Shown piece by piece: positions 36,942 to 45,922 of a stretch of DNA of 48,646 nucleotides. The notes under the pieces were generated by a model that worked only from the letters and a program-made list of their open reading frames with translations, made no database searches and had not been told where the DNA came from. Every line of letters starts with the position of its first letter. Positions within the stretch are counted from its first letter, which is position 1. Both the position numbers and the translations under genes were made by a program. The DNA is from Vibrio ichthyoenteri ATCC 700023 (GTDB taxonomy: Bacteria > Pseudomonadota > Gammaproteobacteria > Enterobacterales > Vibrionaceae): the NCBI RefSeq assembly GCF_000222605.1, contig NZ_AFWF01000193.1, forward strand, positions 1 through 48,646. The letters run 5' to 3'.

Positions 36942-39743
36942 ATGGCCCGTATCCCAGATAACCCGTTAATTCTGATCGACGGTTCTTCCTATCTATACCG
37001 TGCATTCCATGCTTACCCTGGCACCATGAGTAATGGTGATATCCCAACCAATGCGGTTTATGGCGTGGTAAACATGCTGCGTAGCATGATGCGTCAGTTT
37101 GCATCGGATCGTATTGCGGTGATCTTCGATGCGAAAGGAAAAACCTTCCGTGACGATATGTATCCGGAATACAAGGCAAATCGCCCGCCGATGCCAGATG
37201 ATCTTCGCTGTCAGATCGAACCCCTACACAACGTTATTCGTGCGATGGGTCTGCCATTGATCTCGATCTCGGGCGTGGAAGCGGATGATGTAATTGGTAC
37301 GTTAGCGCACCAGGCATCACAACAGGGTATCCCTGTACTTATCAGCACTGGCGATAAAGATATGGCGCAGCTGGTGGATGAAAACGTCACCTTGATCAAT
37401 ACCATGACCAACGTCGTGCTTGATCGTGAAGGTGTGATTGAAAAATTTGGTATTCCACCTGAATTGATCATCGATTACCTCGCGCTGATGGGCGATAAAG
37501 TGGATAACATTCCTGGTGTGCCGGGCGTGGGTGATAAAACAGCGACCGCTTTGTTGCAAGGTATTGGCAGTATGGAAACGCTGTATCAGAATCTTGATGA
37601 TATCGCGCCGCTGGGCTTCCGTGGCTCAAAAACTATGGCCAAGAAACTGGAAGACAACAAAGAAAATGCATTGCTTTCTTACCAGCTCGCGACCATCAAG
37701 CTTGATGTAGAAATGGAGTTCAAACCTGAACAGCTAGTAAAAGAGCAACCAAATACTGATGAACTGATCAAACTGTACGGACAGCTCGTTTTCAAGTCGT
37801 GGCTTAATGAGCTACTTGAAGGTGGCACCGGTGTGGTTGAAGCGATTGAGAAGAGTGGCGCAGCGGCTTCATCAGCGCCTGCTGCAAGCGAAAACCAAGT
37901 GGAAATTGACCGTTCAGCGATCAGTATTGACCGTAGCCAATACGAGACCATTCTTGATCAAGAGCGCTTTAATCATTGGCTTGAAAAACTTAAAGCAGCT
38001 GATGTTTTTGCCTTCGATACAGAAACAGACAGTCTTGATTACATGGTTGCAAACCTTGTCGGTGTCTCTTTTGCCACTGAAGAAGGAGTCGCTGCTTATG
38101 TTCCTGTGGCCCATGACTACTTAGATGCGCCAGAGCAACTTGACCGTACTTGGGTATTAGAGCAACTAAAGCCGTTGTTGGAAGATGATAACCAAGCGAA
38201 AGTAGGCCAAAACCTAAAGTATGATGCGAGTGTGTTAGCGCGTTACGATATTGAAATGCGCGGCATTAAGTTCGATACCATGCTGGCATCTTATGTTTAT
38301 AACAGCGTTGGCGGCAAACATGATATGGATAGCTTGGCGTTGCGCTTCTTACAACATAGCTGCATCTCATTTGAGCAAGTGGCTGGTAAAGGTAAGAAAC
38401 AGCTGACCTTTGACCAAATCGATCTTGAACAAGCATCGCCATATGCCGCTGAAGATGCTGATGTAACGTTACGTTTGCATCATCGTTTAAATGCAAGCCT
38501 GGCAAAAGACGAAAAGCTTAACGCGATTTATCATGAAATTGAGATGCCATTGGTGCCAGTGTTATCGCGAATTGAGCGCACTGGCGTATTGATTGATGAC
38601 ATGAAGCTGTCTGCGCAATCGCAAGAAATAGCGGTTCGTTTGGATGAGTTGGAACAAAAAGCGTATGAGCTTGCTGAGCAAGAATTCAATATGAATTCAC
38701 CAAAGCAGCTGCAAGTATTGTTGTTTGAAAAAATGGGTCTGCCGGTAATCAAGAAAACGCCATCAGGTACGCCTTCAACCAATGAAGAAGTGCTGCAAGA
38801 GCTCGCGTTGGATTATCCGTTACCAAAGCTGATTTTGGAATATCGTGGCTTGGCTAAGCTCAAATCGACTTACACTGATAAGCTGCCAAAAATGATCAAT
38901 GCAGAAACCGGTCGCGTGCATACGTCATACCATCAAGCCGTTACTGCGACGGGGCGTTTATCTTCGACCGATCCAAACTTACAAAATATCCCAATTCGTA
39001 ATGAAGAAGGACGTCGTATTCGTCAGGCCTTTATTGCTCCGCACGGTTATAAGATTCTCGCGGTCGACTATTCGCAAATTGAATTGCGTATTATGGCGCA
39101 CCTTTCGGGTGATAAAGCGTTGCTTGAAGCATTCCGTGAAGGTAAAGATATCCACGCAGCTACCGCTGCGGAAATCATGGGTACCACGATTGATCTGGTT
39201 TCATCAGAGCAGCGTCGCCGTGCTAAAGCTGTTAACTTTGGCTTGATTTACGGCATGAGTGCGTTTGGTTTGGCGAAGCAGCTGGGCATTCCTCGTGGCG
39301 AATCGCAAGATTACATGAACAAGTATTTCGAGCGTTATCCTGGCGTGATGCAATATATGGAAGACACGCGCAGCGCGGCTTCTGAGCAAGGCTATGTTGA
39401 AACCATTTTTGGTCGTCGTTTACATCTACCAGAAATTCAATCTCGCAACGGCATGCGTCGCAAAGCGGCTGAACGTGCTGCGATCAACGCACCGATGCAG
39501 GGCACAGCGGCTGATATCATTAAAAAAGCGATGTTATTGGTTGATGAGTGGATTGAAAAAGAAGGCGATGGTCGTGTTAAATTGTTAATGCAAGTGCACG
39601 ATGAATTGGTTTTTGAAGTTCAAGAGTCTGCGTTAGGCGAAATTGAAACAAAAGTACAAGAATTGATGGAATCAGCAGCAACGCTCGCCGTGCCGTTGAT
39701 TGCTGAAGCGGGTCATGGTGATAACTGGGATCAGGCTCATTAG
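36942..39743 (+). CDS. polA: DNA polymerase I
   Basis: 933-residue repair and Okazaki-processing polymerase with three intact domains. The 5'-nuclease spans about 1-290 ([38 protein letters not shown]). The 3'-5' exonuclease spans about 330-520, with FDTETDSLD retaining the acidic pair. The polymerase palm/fingers include [16 protein letters not shown] (motif A), [15 protein letters not shown] (motif B) and QVHDELVFE (motif C). The ATG at 36942 gives the family N-terminus. A ~320-bp leader with DnaA boxes separates it from ryhB; a terminator and spf follow. Confidence 0.99.
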   Translation: MARIPDNPLILIDGSSYLYRAFHAYPGTMSNGDIPTNAVYGVVNMLRSMMRQFASDRIAVIFDAKGKTFRDDMYPEYKANRPPMPDDLRCQIEPLHNVIRAMGLPLISISGVEADDVIGTLAHQASQQGIPVLISTGDKDMAQLVDENVTLINTMTNVVLDREGVIEKFGIPPELIIDYLALMGDKVDNIPGVPGVGDKTATALLQGIGSMETLYQNLDDIAPLGFRGSKTMAKKLEDNKENALLSYQLATIKLDVEMEFKPEQLVKEQPNTDELIKLYGQLVFKSWLNELLEGGTGVVEAIEKSGAAASSAPAASENQVEIDRSAISIDRSQYETILDQERFNHWLEKLKAADVFAFDTETDSLDYMVANLVGVSFATEEGVAAYVPVAHDYLDAPEQLDRTWVLEQLKPLLEDDNQAKVGQNLKYDASVLARYDIEMRGIKFDTMLASYVYNSVGGKHDMDSLALRFLQHSCISFEQVAGKGKKQLTFDQIDLEQASPYAAEDADVTLRLHHRLNASLAKDEKLNAIYHEIEMPLVPVLSRIERTGVLIDDMKLSAQSQEIAVRLDELEQKAYELAEQEFNMNSPKQLQVLLFEKMGLPVIKKTPSGTPSTNEEVLQELALDYPLPKLILEYRGLAKLKSTYTDKLPKMINAETGRVHTSYHQAVTATGRLSSTDPNLQNIPIRNEEGRRIRQAFIAPHGYKILAVDYSQIELRIMAHLSGDKALLEAFREGKDIHAATAAEIMGTTIDLVSSEQRRRAKAVNFGLIYGMSAFGLAKQLGIPRGESQDYMNKYFERYPGVMQYMEDTRSAASEQGYVETIFGRRLHLPEIQSRNGMRRKAAERAAINAPMQGTAADIIKKAMLLVDEWIEKEGDGRVKLLMQVHDELVFEVQESALGEIETKVQELMESAATLAVPLIAEAGHGDNWDQAH

Positions 39744-39777
39744 ACAAAAATTGTACAATTAGAGCTAAATAGCATGA

Positions 39778-39805
39778 GCCAGCGCACAAACGCTGGCTTT
39801 TTTTT
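39778..39805 (+). terminator. Terminator of polA
   Basis: GCCAGCG and CGCTGGC form a 7-bp stem with a 6-nt loop and eight T. Confidence 0.92.
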
Positions 39806-39882
39806 GATGTTAAAAAAGCCCAGTAGAACAATGCTTTTCTGTTGCTGAATAAGACAAAAGTGAAAAAAACTTACAAAAATAG

Positions 39883-39911
39883 TTTCCATCACTGACCAAT
39901 TGTTGTACATT
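39883..39911 (+). promoter_or_regulatory. Promoter of spf (Spot 42)
   Basis: TACATT at 39906-39911 is 7 bp from the conserved Spot 42 start; a weak -35 TTTCCA (39883-39888) is 17 bp upstream. CRP represses spf in E. coli, but I see no convincing CRP site here. Confidence 0.55.
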
Positions 39912-39918
39912 AATCGAC

Positions 39919-40024
39919 GTAGGGTACAGAGGTAAGATGTTCTATCTTTCAGACCTTTTGTTTCACGTTATTGGATTAGGCTGATTCAGCCGCCCCAGCC
40001 AGTGTTTGGCTGGGGCGTTTTTTA
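39919..40024 (+). ncRNA. spf: Spot 42 small RNA
   Basis: Hfq-dependent sRNA for catabolite control, about 106 nt. It begins GTAGGGTACAGAGGTAAGAT and continues TTCTATCTTTCAGACC, essentially identical to E. coli Spot 42 over the first 40 nt. It ends in the terminator CGCCCCAGCCA...TGGCTGGGGCG with a T-run. Location between polA and engB is the same as in E. coli. It is also known in V. cholerae and Aliivibrio. Confidence 0.97.
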
Positions 40025-40336
40025 TTGTGCCAAGCAAAAATATCTAATAAAGAATAACTTACCTGCAAATCTAGCTCATTTCTTTTATTTTCCCAGTCAT
40101 TCGTGAACAACTTACAATTATTAAACTATTCTGAAACAATATCTTTCACGTTGAAAATTTTTGTAATATTTTTTCATGGCATTATTGTTATTTCTGTTAA
40201 AAAATAAAGATTAAGCTTATATTCTCAAACCGTTGTTTTACAGTGGAAATAACCCCCAAATTGGCGGTCATTTTTTGGTGTTTTTTATCTGATAAGATGA
40301 CGAAAAGAGTGGGAATATAAATAACCAGGCATAAAA
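40025..40336. other. AT-rich intergenic stretch after spf
   Basis: About 310 bp with no gene. The only structure I note is a near-palindrome at 40252-40268 (one mismatch) followed by T-rich sequence, which is too tight to be a normal hairpin. It carries long A/T tracts. No convincing sRNA or promoter. Confidence 0.4.
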
Positions 40337-40361
40337 AAACCTCGCACTAGGCGAGGCTTTT
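40337..40361 (-). terminator. Terminator of engB
   Basis: On the minus strand, a 6-bp GC-rich stem (40340-40345 with 40351-40356) followed by seven T, 20-40 bp beyond the engB stop. Confidence 0.85.
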
Positions 40362-40377
40362 AATAATAGCAAACGGC

Positions 40378-41043
40378 TTATTCGCCATCGAAATCTGCAT
40401 GATCGTCTTGGTCAATATCTTGCTCTACAAGGTGAGCAAATGCAGGTGCAAACCACTCATCTAATTTGTTACGCAACACATCAACACCGATTCCTTTTAG
40501 TGACGAGAAAGCATCAACTTTCACTGTGCCACCAAAACCAATTGCTTCTTCTTGGATCTTTAAAAGCTGTGCTTTACGTGCGCCACTTTTTAGTTTGTCC
40601 GCTTTGGTTAATAGCACTTGTACTGGAATACCGCTATCAACAGCCCAGAAGATCAACTGCTGGTCCAAATCTTTCATTGGGTGACGAATATCCATTAGCA
40701 CCACCAAGCCTTTTAAGCATTGGCGTTGTTGTAGGTATTCACCCAAAGATTTTTGCCATTTCTTCTTTAATTCCAACGGAACTTGCGCGAAACCGTAACC
40801 CGGTAGATCGACAATGTGACAACCTTCGGTCACCTTAAAAAGGTTGATCAATTGGGTACGACCAGGTGTTTTACTGGTTTTCGCCAAGCTCTTTTGGTTG
40901 GTTAGGCGGTTCAAAGAGCTTGATTTACCCGCGTTGGAGCGTCCGGCGAACGCAATTTCGATTCCCTCATCCTCTGGCAAATGACGAATATCAGGTGCAC
41001 TTGTGATGAAATGGGTGTTTTGGTAATTAATTTTTACGCTCAC
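40378..41043 (-). CDS. engB: Ribosome biogenesis GTPase EngB (YihA/YsxC)
   Basis: Essential GTPase acting in 50S subunit assembly. G-motifs: [14 protein letters not shown] (Walker A), TPGRTQ (G2), DLPGYG (G3), TKADK (G4) and a SSLKG segment (G5). I start at the GTG at 41043 (VSVKINYQ), which has GGAG 6 bp upstream and gives 221 residues like other vibrio EngB; an ATG at 41055 would add four residues. An Asp/His-rich acidic tail ends the protein. Placed next to spf as in E. coli. Confidence 0.95.
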   Translation of the reverse strand: MSVKINYQNTHFITSAPDIRHLPEDEGIEIAFAGRSNAGKSSSLNRLTNQKSLAKTSKTPGRTQLINLFKVTEGCHIVDLPGYGFAQVPLELKKKWQKSLGEYLQQRQCLKGLVVLMDIRHPMKDLDQQLIFWAVDSGIPVQVLLTKADKLKSGARKAQLLKIQEEAIGFGGTVKVDAFSSLKGIGVDVLRNKLDEWFAPAFAHLVEQDIDQDDHADFDGE

Positions 41044-41191
41044 TGTTAACTCCATCTCGACTTTGTGTAGTCAATTGATTACTTTTTTGTGAAATTGTGT
41101 AAAATAACCGCACTCGGCATAAGATCGCTTATTGTAGCATGAGTGGCAATGCAGAGTGGTACTGGAAGCTTGATAATTATAATGGAATGTC

Positions 41192-41809
41192 ATGAAGAAA
41201 TTAGCGCTAATTGTGAGCCTTTTAGCCAGCTGCTCCGTGTGGGCCCAAGGCAGTATTGAAGCTGGTAAAGAAAAATCTCAAACTTGTGTCGCATGCCATG
41301 GGGCAGATGGCAACAGTTTACTTGGAATGTATCCGTCACTTGCGGGTCAGCATGAAAAGTACCTTGAGAAACAGCTTAAAGATCTCAAACTTGGTATGAC
41401 AAGTGGTGGTAAGCAAGGCCGTTACGACCCCGTGATGAGTGGTATGGCTCTTCCTTTAAACGAACAAGACATGGCTGATCTGGCTGCTTATTATGCCTCT
41501 TTGCCTTTGGCGCATAGTTCAACGCCAGAAAATGTGGTCGCGCAGGGTAAAGTCCTTTACACCGCAGGTGACGCCGAGCGAGGCCTAACAGCTTGTATCG
41601 CTTGTCATGGACCACGTGGTAATGGTACTGAGTTGTCTGGTTTTCCAAAGATTTCGGGTCAGCAACCTGACTACATTAAAGCTCAGCTGATGAAGTTTCG
41701 CGATGGTACGCGTGAGAATGATATGAACGCTATGATGCGTGATATCGCTAAAAAACTCACCGATGAAGATATTGATACCTTATCGAATTACATGGGTGGC
41801 TTACACTAA
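41192..41809 (+). CDS. Dihaem cytochrome c4
   Basis: Periplasmic electron carrier of 205 residues with a cleavable signal peptide (MKKLALIVSLLASCSVWAQ, cleavage near 19) and two class-I cytochrome c domains. The haem sites are CVACHGADG (near residue 33) and CIACHGPRG (near 134), with axial methionines likely in MSGMALPL and MNAMMRDIA. Length and tandem domains match cytochrome c4, which feeds terminal oxidases. ATG at 41192. Divergent from engB, with a terminator after it. Confidence 0.94.
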   Translation: MKKLALIVSLLASCSVWAQGSIEAGKEKSQTCVACHGADGNSLLGMYPSLAGQHEKYLEKQLKDLKLGMTSGGKQGRYDPVMSGMALPLNEQDMADLAAYYASLPLAHSSTPENVVAQGKVLYTAGDAERGLTACIACHGPRGNGTELSGFPKISGQQPDYIKAQLMKFRDGTRENDMNAMMRDIAKKLTDEDIDTLSNYMGGLH

Positions 41810-41843
41810 GCCCATCACATGCCTTATCGCTACGTAAGTACTT

Positions 41844-41873
41844 AAAAAAGCCGCACAATGTTGCGGCTTTTTT
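41844..41873 (+). terminator. Terminator of the cytochrome c4 gene
   Basis: AAGCCGCA (41848-41855) pairs with TGCGGCTT (41862-41869) around a 6-nt loop; A- and T-runs flank. Confidence 0.92.
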
Positions 41874-41943
41874 ATTGTCACCTATTTCTATTATTACACC
41901 GAGCAAAAGAGAATCGTCGGTAACAGCAAGTGCTGCGCAGAGA

Positions 41944-41959
41944 TGTGATCGCAATCACG
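41944..41959. promoter_or_regulatory. CRP-like site upstream of the Csr-type sRNA
   Basis: TGTGATCGCAATCACG fits TGTGA-N6-TCACR. It is about 190 bp upstream of the predicted sRNA start, next to a UvrY/VarA-like site, an arrangement also described for E. coli csrC. Confidence 0.55.
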
Positions 41960-41998
41960 TGCGTTTATTTCGCTCAAGGACGATCTTGCCTTGGGGTG

Positions 41999-42016
41999 TG
42001 TAGGAGATTAACCATA
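41999..42016. promoter_or_regulatory. UvrY/VarA-like half-box
   Basis: TGTAGGAGATTAACCATA matches the left half of the UvrY/GacA inverted repeat TGTAAGAGATCTCTTACA at 9 of 10 positions; the right half is poor. Its distance from the sRNA start (about 140-150 bp) fits the far-upstream boxes of csrB and csrC. Confidence 0.4.
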
Positions 42017-42149
42017 GCGTTGCAAGAAAAAATGCCGCCATCTAAATTAATAAAAATAAAATCAATAGCTTAAATTTGAGCTCTTTTTTTGAGCACTGTT
42101 TTTTGCTTTTATGGGTTGTACAGAATAAGCGTTATCGTAAAGTAGTCTT

Positions 42150-42492
42150 ACAGTACAGGACGTGTAGTAGGATGATAGGCTGGGAAGGCCTCCACGGATG
42201 CAAGCAATGAATGCTTGGTGATGAATAAGGATATTGGGGCGGTAGGATACCGGCTCAAATAAGGATGGTTGACTCGTCTAACGGTTTAGACAGGGAAACG
42301 GATCAGGCGCAGGATTAGCCCAGTAACAGGATGTTGAAAAGGAAAGCCAAAACTCATCAGGATGATGGCAAACAACACCTTTTGGCAGGGAAAGCACTAA
42401 GAACAAATGGAATTTTGGAGTACAACTTTTTGTACGACTCAGTTTTGCCCTTGTGGCATTTAGAAAGCGATAGGCCATCTATCGCTTTTTTT
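42150..42492 (+). ncRNA. CsrB/CsrC-type CsrA-sequestering RNA
   Basis: A noncoding stretch packed with GGA motifs: I count 16 GGA between 42157 and 42419, nine of them AGGA (for example at 42157, 42169, 42227, 42243, 42262, 42310, 42327). Many lie in short hairpin loops. It ends with a strong terminator: AAGCGATAG (42465-42473) and CTATCGCTT (42479-42487), then T-run. These are hallmarks of CsrB-family RNAs that titrate CsrA. It lies between engB/cytochrome c4 and yihI, matching the engB-yihI location of E. coli csrC. The 5' end near 42150 is inferred. Which of the vibrio CsrB, C or D it is I cannot say. Confidence 0.9.
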
Positions 42493-42591
42493 ATCTCTAT
42501 TTTTTACCAATTTGACGATAAATTGCACAATAGTACTCCACTCTAAGCTGACTTTCTGGTATGTTTCGCATCCCCGTTTGAGGATGTAAAG

Positions 42592-43230
42592 ATGCACCAT
42601 TGTCCGCTTTGTCAAAGCAATCACACTCATCACTACTTTGAAGACAAACACCGCCAGTACCTCGAATGTTCGAACTGTGCACTGGTCTTTGTTAATCCAG
42701 AGCAGCGATTGGATGCTAAAGCTGAAAAAGCGCATTATGATCTGCACGAAAACAATCCCAGTGACTTGGGTTATCGCCGCTTTTTATCACGCATGGCTGA
42801 TCCTATTTGCCAACGTGTGGCATCTCAATCTCACGGGTTAGATTTTGGTTGTGGGCCAGGGCCAACACTTTCGATAATGTTGGAAGAGCTGGGCCATACC
42901 ATGAAGTTATACGATATATACTACCACCCACAACGCGCGGTGTTAGAGCAACAGTATGACTTCTTGACTGCTACAGAAGTGATTGAGCACTTATATGAGC
43001 CAGCTCAAGTGTGGCAGCAATGGTTGAATTTAGTTAAGCCCGGTGGCTGGCTTGGTATTATGACCAAGATGGTTATCGATGTAGAAGCGTTTGCCCATTG
43101 GCATTATAAAAATGATCTCACTCATGTGATCTTTTTTAGCCAAGCAACGTTTGAATACTTGGCAGAGCGGGATAAGCTCGAACTTGAATTTGTAGGAAAT
43201 GATGTAATTTTACTGAGGAAAACCCAGTAA
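42592..43230 (+). CDS. Class I SAM-dependent methyltransferase with N-terminal zinc-ribbon
   Basis: 212-residue protein. The N-terminus has two CxxC pairs (CPLC near residue 4 and CSNC near 26) that probably bind zinc. A SAM-binding motif (LDFGCGPGPT) and ATEVIEHLYEPAQ / LVKPGGWLGIMT follow, typical of Methyltransf_23-like proteins. The substrate is unknown. The ATG at 42592 follows GAGGATG. Its stop overlaps the yihI start by one base, linking the two. Confidence 0.88.
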   Translation: MHHCPLCQSNHTHHYFEDKHRQYLECSNCALVFVNPEQRLDAKAEKAHYDLHENNPSDLGYRRFLSRMADPICQRVASQSHGLDFGCGPGPTLSIMLEELGHTMKLYDIYYHPQRAVLEQQYDFLTATEVIEHLYEPAQVWQQWLNLVKPGGWLGIMTKMVIDVEAFAHWHYKNDLTHVIFFSQATFEYLAERDKLELEFVGNDVILLRKTQ

Positions 43231-43793
43231 TGAGTCGTAGTAAAAAATCTAGATCAGGCGGCCCTGCTGCTGATGTTATCGTTGTTCGTAACCGTACCCA
43301 ATCAGATGTTGAAGGTCGTGAACGTAAAAGAGACAAAAAGCGTAAAGGCTTAAAAACTGGCACGCGCAACTCTGAAGCGAAACAAAATAAGCAACAGCAA
43401 TCAGCGCAACAGCGTGATCCTCGCTTAGGCAGCAAGAAGAAAATTCCTCTTATTGTCACTGAAGTGAAAAAACCAACTAAGGCAGAGCGTCGCGTTAGTG
43501 CAGCGAAAGAGCTAGAAATGTTGGAAAATGACGCTCAACTTCTAGTATTACTGGATCGTATCGAAGATGGTGAGAACCTAGGTTCGGGTCTACAGAAATA
43601 TGTCGATGAGAAGCTAAATCGCATCGAAGTACTGATGAAGCAATTGGGTCTTTACGAAGAAGACATCGCTGACGATGTTGAAGAAGAAGAGATGCCAGCA
43701 CCAGTAGCGAAGAAAGCGACGAAAAAATCAAGCTCAGACGAAGATCTACTGTCTGAATTTGAATCGTTCGATTTCGATCAATTTAAAGGATAA
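43230..43793 (+). CDS. yihI: Der GTPase-activating protein YihI
   Basis: 187-residue highly basic then acidic protein that in E. coli stimulates GTPase Der and so tunes ribosome assembly. The N-terminus MSRSKKSRSGGPAADVIVV, the KRDKKRKGLKTGTRN block and the acidic C-terminal region (DIADDVEEEEMP) are the family pattern. In E. coli it also lies beyond engB and csrC. It overlaps the methyltransferase by one base; DUF2489 follows 8 bp later. Confidence 0.95.
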   Translation: MSRSKKSRSGGPAADVIVVRNRTQSDVEGRERKRDKKRKGLKTGTRNSEAKQNKQQQSAQQRDPRLGSKKKIPLIVTEVKKPTKAERRVSAAKELEMLENDAQLLVLLDRIEDGENLGSGLQKYVDEKLNRIEVLMKQLGLYEEDIADDVEEEEMPAPVAKKATKKSSSDEDLLSEFESFDFDQFKG

Positions 43794-43801
43794 CAGTCAG
43801 T

Positions 43802-44290
43802 ATGAACGTAACCTTATTAGCCTTTGTCGGTGGAATTATTATTCTTGGCTTAGCGTCTTACGCAGGTTACCTTCTTCTCCAACTGAAGAAGCAAAAGGAA
43901 TTGCAGCTTAAACATCAAAAGCTAGCGATTGAAAAACGTAACGCGAATATCTTTGAAAACGTCAACACACTTTGTTTGGCCGGGATTCAAGGACAATGTG
44001 ATTTGTCAGAAATCAGCATTCGCGTTTACTGCATTATGGATTACGTTCAAGGTGATAACCGCGTGGATTTCGATACGAAGTTTCCGGCTACCGCTGAGCT
44101 CTACCATATCGTGAAGGACATGGCGCGTGGTGAAGATCGCCAAGCGCTGCCAAAACAACAGCGTATGCAACAGAATTTGGCCCGTCAAAAAGCAGAATCT
44201 CGCCTGCAAGATGCGATTGTTGATGAATTAAAACTGCTGCAAGAAACCGTGCAGCCGCTCAACAATCAAATCAATATTCAAATGCTTTAA
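43802..44290 (+). CDS. DUF2489 membrane-anchored protein
   Basis: 162-residue protein with one N-terminal transmembrane helix (VTLLAFVGGIIILGLASYAGYLLL) followed by a charged helical cytoplasmic part containing two conserved-looking cysteines (TLCLAGIQGQCDLSE). This matches the DUF2489 family of Vibrionaceae and relatives, of unknown function. It ends the methyltransferase-yihI operon, ahead of hemN. Confidence 0.88.
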   Translation: MNVTLLAFVGGIIILGLASYAGYLLLQLKKQKELQLKHQKLAIEKRNANIFENVNTLCLAGIQGQCDLSEISIRVYCIMDYVQGDNRVDFDTKFPATAELYHIVKDMARGEDRQALPKQQRMQQNLARQKAESRLQDAIVDELKLLQETVQPLNNQINIQML

Positions 44291-44322
44291 GCCCCAACGG
44301 TAGTTCAACCAGACGATATTGC

Positions 44323-44356
44323 CTCGATCGCTTACACTTAGTAGTGAGTGATCGAG
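44323..44356. promoter_or_regulatory. Long hairpin upstream of hemN
   Basis: CTCGATCGCTTAC (44323-44335) pairs with GTGAGTGATCGAG (44344-44356): 13 bp with two G-U, 8-nt loop. No T-tract follows, so it is not an intrinsic terminator; it may be an RNA structure or operator for hemN, or the 3' end of the upstream operon. Confidence 0.5.
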
Positions 44357-44478
44357 TTAGCAGTTCTGAGTTTTGCTACTCAAAAAACGGTTTGCTTTAG
44401 TTTCTACTTTTTAGGGCTATGGCAAAATAGGCCGTTCACATAACCATGACCTTTCAGTCACAAAGTGGAAATATCACC

Positions 44479-45867
44479 ATGTCGCAGCAAGTAGTCGCAA
44501 GCCAACAAATTGTGTGGGATCAAACCGTTCTAGATAAGTACAACTACTCTGGGCCGCGTTACACATCTTACCCAACCGCATTAGAGTTTCATGAAGCTTT
44601 TACGGTGGCAGATTATGACATGGCGTGTGCCGCATACCCTGATCGACCACTCTCGCTTTATATCCATATTCCTTTTTGTCACAAGCTTTGTTACTACTGT
44701 GGTTGTAACAAGGTCATTACGCGACATGCGCACAAAGCGGATGAATATTTAGATGTACTAGAGGCTGAAATTCGCACGCGTGCGAGCTTGTTGCAAGGTC
44801 GCCGAGTGACGCAATTGCACTTTGGTGGTGGTACACCAACCTTTTTATCAAAAGCACAAATCAGTCGTGTGATGGCGATTTTACGCGGCGAATTTGATTT
44901 CGAGCCTACCGCAGAAATCAGCATCGAAGTTGATCCGCGCGAAATTGAGCTTGATGTACTAGACCACTTACGTGGTGAAGGTTTTAACCGCCTCAGTATT
45001 GGCGTGCAAGATTTCAATAAAGAAGTGCAAAAGTTGGTTAACCGTGAGCAAGATGAAGACTTTATTATTGCAATGGTTAAGCGCGCCAAAGAGCTCGGCT
45101 TCCGCTCAACTAATCTTGATTTGATCTACGGGCTACCAAAACAGACCAAAGATTCTTTTGCTGAAACCTTAAAGCAAGTGTTGGAAATGCAACCGGGTCG
45201 TCTATCGGTGTTTAACTACGCGCACATGCCGCAATTGTTTGCAGCCCAGCGTAAAATTAAAGATGAAGACCTGCCGCAAGCGTCGGAAAAAATGCATATT
45301 CTGCAAGACACCATTGCAACACTGACTGGTGCAGGCTATCAATTTATTGGTATGGATCACTTTGCCTTGCCAGAAGATGAATTGGCAGTGGCTCAGCGAG
45401 AAGGCATATTGCATCGTAACTTCCAAGGCTACACCACCCAAGGTGAGTGTGACTTGGTCGGTTTTGGTGTTTCGGCGATTTCAATGATTGGTGATGCATA
45501 CGCACAAAACCAGAAAGAATTGAAAAAGTACTACGCACAAGTGAACGAGCAGCGCCACGCATTGTGGAAAGGCGTATCATTGGATAATGACGATTTGATT
45601 CGTCGTGAAGTGATTAAGCAGTTGATTTGTAACTTTAAGCTCGATAAAGACTTCATCGAAAAAGAATTCAAACTCGAGTTTAACCGCTACTTTGCTCAAG
45701 ACTTGGAGCTACTACAAACCTTCATTAATGATGAGCTGGTGGAAGTGGATGAGAGCGAAATTCGCGTTACATTACGTGGTCGTTTATTGATTCGTAATAT
45801 CTGTATGTGTTTCGATAAATACTTACGTGATCGCGCGCGTCAGCAACAATTCTCTCGCGTAATCTAA
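44479..45867 (+). CDS. hemN: Oxygen-independent coproporphyrinogen III oxidase HemN
   Basis: Radical-SAM enzyme (462 residues) that decarboxylates coproporphyrinogen III to protoporphyrinogen IX without oxygen. It has the SGPRYTSYPTALEF start, CHKLCYYCGCN with the CX3CX2C cluster plus an extra Cys, HFGGGTPTFLS, IEVDPRE and the FNYAHMP and MDHFALPED segments. I start at the ATG at 44479 (MSQQVV), aligning with E. coli HemN; an ATG at 44446 would add eleven residues. Together with hemB, it is the second haem gene in the window. Confidence 0.97.
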   Translation: MSQQVVASQQIVWDQTVLDKYNYSGPRYTSYPTALEFHEAFTVADYDMACAAYPDRPLSLYIHIPFCHKLCYYCGCNKVITRHAHKADEYLDVLEAEIRTRASLLQGRRVTQLHFGGGTPTFLSKAQISRVMAILRGEFDFEPTAEISIEVDPREIELDVLDHLRGEGFNRLSIGVQDFNKEVQKLVNREQDEDFIIAMVKRAKELGFRSTNLDLIYGLPKQTKDSFAETLKQVLEMQPGRLSVFNYAHMPQLFAAQRKIKDEDLPQASEKMHILQDTIATLTGAGYQFIGMDHFALPEDELAVAQREGILHRNFQGYTTQGECDLVGFGVSAISMIGDAYAQNQKELKKYYAQVNEQRHALWKGVSLDNDDLIRREVIKQLICNFKLDKDFIEKEFKLEFNRYFAQDLELLQTFINDELVEVDESEIRVTLRGRLLIRNICMCFDKYLRDRARQQQFSRVI

Positions 45868-45893
45868 TCGCCTTAGTGAGTTAGCTTGATTTG

Positions 45894-45917
45894 AAAGCCA
45901 CGCATTTGCGTGGCTTT
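45894..45917. terminator. Bidirectional terminator between hemN and ilvY
   Basis: AAAGCCACGC and GCGTGGCTTT form a 10-bp perfect stem (45894-45917) with a 4-nt loop; it serves both convergent genes. Confidence 0.85.
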
Positions 45918-45922
45918 GTCGT

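Noticed and set aside
39959-39970. GTTTCACGTTAT parS half-site in Spot 42
   Set aside because: Only one half-site; this is conserved Spot 42 sequence (E. coli has a similar TTCACGT).
40252-40268. Near-palindrome in the spf-engB gap
   Set aside because: No room for a hairpin loop and no promoter; insufficient to call an element.
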